In this document: one piece after another, positions 61,601-64,000 of the stretch | Layout of the letters: each line of letters opens with the position of its first letter | Position numbering within the stretch: the first letter of the stretch is position 1 | Assembly (NCBI GenBank): GCA_029582165.1 | Contig: CM055876.1 | Coordinates: 34,107,317-34,171,316 of the forward strand | DNA length: 64,000 bases | From: Portulaca oleracea | Taxonomy: Eukaryota; Streptophyta; Magnoliopsida; Caryophyllales; Portulacaceae | Direction: 5' to 3' | Program-made: the position numbers and the translations under genes | Notes under the pieces: generated by a model | Databases searched by the model: none | What the model saw: the letters and a program-made list of their open reading frames with translations, nothing else | What the model was told of the DNA's origin: nothing

Positions 61601-63968
61601 GCTTAAATTGTAATGAACTAATTATAGAGATGACGTACAACGGTCAGATTAGAGTTGGGAACATTCAACTCCGACTATGATTAATAATCGGTAATTAATA
61701 TTGACCTTCAAGTCCAGTCAATTGAACCTTCAACTCCGATTATAATCAAAGTTGTCTTTTGACTCCAAAATAAAATCAAACTAATCAGATTTTAATCGAA
61801 CTTAATCAGGTTTCAGCCCTTTTATATTTTCAAATTATTTTTAAGGTTTTTTTAATTTTCATACTTTGATCTTATTTAGTTGGACACTTGGACTTAATCA
61901 AGTTGGAGGTGGGCACCTCTGAATCCACTCCAATTATATTTAGATTCAAGCTTTTAAATCGAATTTAGATCAGATTTTTTTCTCAGATTCAAATCATACA
62001 TTTTAGCCTCGGATTGGTCGGATTTACTTCAAATTGGGATCTGACTGTCATCCCTAGAACTAAAATAAAATATCTACTTGAAATTTAGGGATAAGACTCC
62101 TATATTAGACTTGTTCCCGCTCCCTAGATAAAACGTGGAAAAGGAGATCGAGAAACCTTTGAATGGCTTGAGTGAGGAGATCGAGTGCTCGAACACCAGC
62201 ATAAGCATCATACATGTCATCCAAGATTTGACATATGAGGACCACCTTGGCTAACATTTTGCGACCCAATGAGTATTGAGGCTCATAATACGTTCCAATT
62301 CCCCAGAAATATGCCTCCATCGATCTGTCTTTTGCATATGCTACTTTCGGATGAATTTTTTTCCACCACCTGCATCATTGTTGACAACGAAATTATCAGT
62401 AAGTACAACTACAATAATGGTAGTCATTATTATATATACAGGGATCATATCCCTCATTAGCGAGATTATATTTTTTTAAAAAAAATTGTTAGGTTGTGAT
62501 AGTTGACACATCTTTCAAGAAAAAGGCCAGTCAAATTTGCTTAAATAAATATGGGGTTCCTTGTATACACACATATACATAGAGCTGGGAAAAGCTGACC
62601 CGACACGATTACCGACCTGAACCTAACACGATATTAAACGGGTTTAGGTGGAAATTTTCAACCCGTTTAATTAAATGGGTTGACACGGTAAACCTGTTTA
62701 ATTAAATGGGTTAGGTTAAGGTCAGGATTTTCGACACGAAAAACTATCTACTCAACCCGTTTAATTAGACATGTCACATGGATCAAGTCATTTGATCCAT
62801 AATTATTACCCAATCATACCGTTTATCAATATACGTAAAACTTGTAATTAAAAAGACATCTCCTTATATATAATTCGAATTATATTACCACGGAAATTGT
62901 TGGTATGATATGTCATTATTTCGATCCCACAATGAATTGTTTTGCATAAGTGAGTTAATGGTTAAATTGGTAAATTGGTAACTTTATTATAACACGTTTA
63001 CTTAAATGGGTAAACAGGTCAAAATAAGGTCAACCCGTTTAAAATTTAAACGGTAAACGGTTTCAATTTCCAACCTGTTTAATAAATGGGTTAGGTTCAG
63101 GTCGGAGGATTTTGAATCCGTTTAAGTTTGACACGAACACGAACCCGACTCGACCTGACCTATTAGTCAGCTCTACATATACATATACCTAGTTACTAGG
63201 TGAGAAAGTATAGGTTATGTTTTTTTGTGGTAATTTATTTATGGACCATGATAATCTTGACTCAAGATGGTTAAAAATCATTTTGAAATGTCCATATTTC
63301 CTATTTTTGTCACTTTTATTAATATTTTCTTTAATAATTGTCCATATTGCATCAAGATGTTTATCATTTTCGTTTATCCATTTTATTCACTTACCACACT
63401 TCATTCCATCTACCAAACTTTATTCCACCCATCTCGACTGTATCCCACTTATTTTATCCAGCTCTATCCACTTTATCCCATTAGAATACTAAGTTTTGTG
63501 AACCCCATGGGAAAAATATCGTCTTTTGACAAAACTCTTCACCATTTTAATTTCTTCTTTTTTTGGGTCTTGGTCTAGGTAGAATACTGAGTTTTCATTG
63601 CACATACCGGGCAACCTCAATGAGTTCTTGTTGATGCATGGATTGAAGCACATTGAAATCGAGTTTTGCAAATCGTAGCAAAGCTTTGTTGTGTGGAGGA
63701 TCCTGTTCGTAGACCAAAATGTGATGCCTTGCCTCAATTAGAGGCATGCCTTTGTGAAGGGGTTGATCCAGGGCATGCATCACTCGTTCGGCCATAGGAG
63801 ACTTCAGATTTTTCACGACGAATTTAAGGTACGCCGTTGTAAACTCAGCGACTTTGTCAAGAATCTTGTCCTCACGAATCCTAACGTGAGACGCCTCGTA
63901 CAAGTCTAGGAGGCCCTCCACCTCGCCGCTGAAGCCTCCATTTTCGTCCTTAAACCTGTCGAAAACAT
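58650..63968 (-). CDS. Terpene synthase (TPS-a-like), C-terminal exons, 5' end missing
   Basis: Five exons: 63968-63608 (361 nt), 62369-62157 (213), 61530-61392 (139), 60321-60073 (249) and 58952-58650 (303), about 421 codons. The 139 and 249 nt exons are hallmark sizes of plant TPS genes. The first seen exon covers the end of the alpha-barrel N-domain. The second has RWWKKIHPKVAYAKDRSMEAYFW and the metal-binding DDMYD that ionises the prenyl diphosphate. The fourth has the second metal motif in NDIGGHK, completed by FEQ in the last exon (N-D-x2-G-x3-E; Gly in the usual Ser/Thr place, as some sesquiterpene synthases have). The upstream RDR motif reads KDR. The gene ends YKYRNDGYTLVSDTLMDKVASFMVHPIPL-like, typical of cytosolic sesquiterpene synthases acting on farnesyl diphosphate. 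The product cannot be told. The 5' exons and any RRx8W motif lie beyond 64000. Confidence 0.92.
59088..59205 (-). mobile_element. SINE fragment with degenerate TTG tail
   Basis: 'cgacgatgactacgaacccc', 'atatagacccgttaacgcga' and 'cagccttctcccatacacatg' align with the SINE copies at 47.6 and 58.4 kb. Inside the last terpene synthase intron. Confidence 0.5.
59456..59717. mobile_element. Stowaway-like MITE in the last TPS intron
   Basis: Left end 'tactccatctgtttcatatt', right end 'aatatggaacagaaaaagta', with the family interior 'attacgaatctaatggtaat'. Confidence 0.7.
59788..60069. mobile_element. Stowaway-like MITE abutting a TPS splice donor
   Basis: Left end 'tactccctcctttcctcaat' (TA 59788-59789), right end 'attgaggaatggaaggagta' (TA 60068-60069). 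On the gene strand the intron starts GTATACTCC at 60072, so the MITE body begins at intron position +6 and its TA target site is +4/+5. Confidence 0.75.
60407..60701. mobile_element. MITE of the 'ggccctgttt' family in a TPS intron
   Basis: Starts 'ggccctgtttgacaatcagc', ends 'gggtagccaaacaccccc', with TAA on both sides (60404-60406 and 60702-60704). A close relative is in deSI intron 3. Confidence 0.7.
61625..62060. repeat. Divergent repeat in TPS intron
   Basis: Begins 'cagattagagttgggaacat' and ends 'gggatctgactgtcatccct'; the interior repeats 'aatcgga/ccgattaat' phrases. Probably an old non-autonomous element. It has no coding capacity. Confidence 0.35.
62580..63180. repeat. 'agagctg' ended repeat in TPS intron
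   Basis: Begins 'agagctgggaaaagctgacc' and ends 'cctattagtcagctctacat' (inverted ends). The interior repeats 'cccgtttaattaaatgggtt' palindromes and 'gttaggtt(c/a)aggtc'. It resembles other 'gacccgac' repeats in the window. Confidence 0.5.
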
Positions 63969-64000
63969 CTGCGTAGTTTGCAAATAATATCTTAGGAAAC
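63969..64000 (-). other. Start of an upstream TPS intron
   Basis: Minus-strand sequence ending 'aactacgcag' looks like a 3' splice site before the exon starting at 63968. Reading phase fits (the exon begins with the last two bases of a codon). Confidence 0.6.

Overview
The window is AT-rich nuclear DNA of a flowering plant, almost certainly a eudicot. Genes are split by GT-AG introns and code for plant families (DUF1218 membrane proteins, ARFB-type GTPase, AGP23-type arabinogalactan peptide, UGT78-like glycosyltransferases, TPS-a-like terpene synthase). Introns and intergenic DNA are full of small non-autonomous transposons. I cannot name the species. All exon models were built by eye from splice sites, reading phase and family resemblance, without transcripts.

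Layout. 2.5-13.1 kb: three DUF1218-type four-helix membrane protein genes in tandem on the minus strand; the first two form a divergent pair and the third is closer to the usual family. 16.2-18.9 kb: a fourth, canonical DUF1218 gene on the plus strand. 19.7-22.8 kb (minus): CDC20, the anaphase-promoting complex activator, with a perfect M-phase (MSA) promoter element. 24.8-26.7 kb (minus): gluconokinase with a transit-peptide-like N-terminal extension. 28.7-33.2 kb (plus): an 11-exon phospholipid-scramblase-family gene. 35.3-35.6 kb (minus): a His/Glu-rich AGP23-like peptide. 39.7-44.5 kb (plus): a deSI-type (PPPDE) peptidase. 46.0-48.9 kb (minus): an ARFB-type small GTPase. 50.5-52.5 kb (plus): a UGT78-like gene broken by one in-frame stop and carrying a poly-Asn microsatellite. 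54.7-57.6 kb (plus): its intact paralogue. 58.7-64 kb (minus): the C-terminal five exons of a sesquiterpene-synthase-like gene whose 5' end lies outside the window.

Most neighbours are unrelated housekeeping or signalling genes. Two blocks look like local duplication products: the DUF1218 genes (0-19 kb) and the two glycosyltransferases (50-58 kb). The latter sit next to a terpene synthase, so a small specialised-metabolism neighbourhood is possible but unproven.

Repeats include Stowaway-like elements (ends related to CTCCCTCCGTCCC, TA target sites), Tourist/PIF-Harbinger-like elements (TAA/TTA target sites), two Mutator-like elements with 9-10 bp target duplications, tRNA-derived SINEs, TRIM-like fragments, microsatellites and eight poly-G/poly-C tracts of 12-17 nt. 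I saw no rRNA, functional tRNA, CRISPR array or bacterial-type operon. I found no clearly undescribed system. The strongest leads are the divergent DUF1218 pair (one copy with a probable GC-AG intron), the nonsense and poly-Asn changes in the first glycosyltransferase, the atypical sugar-donor motifs of both glycosyltransferases, and a transposon that supplies most of a terpene-synthase splice donor.
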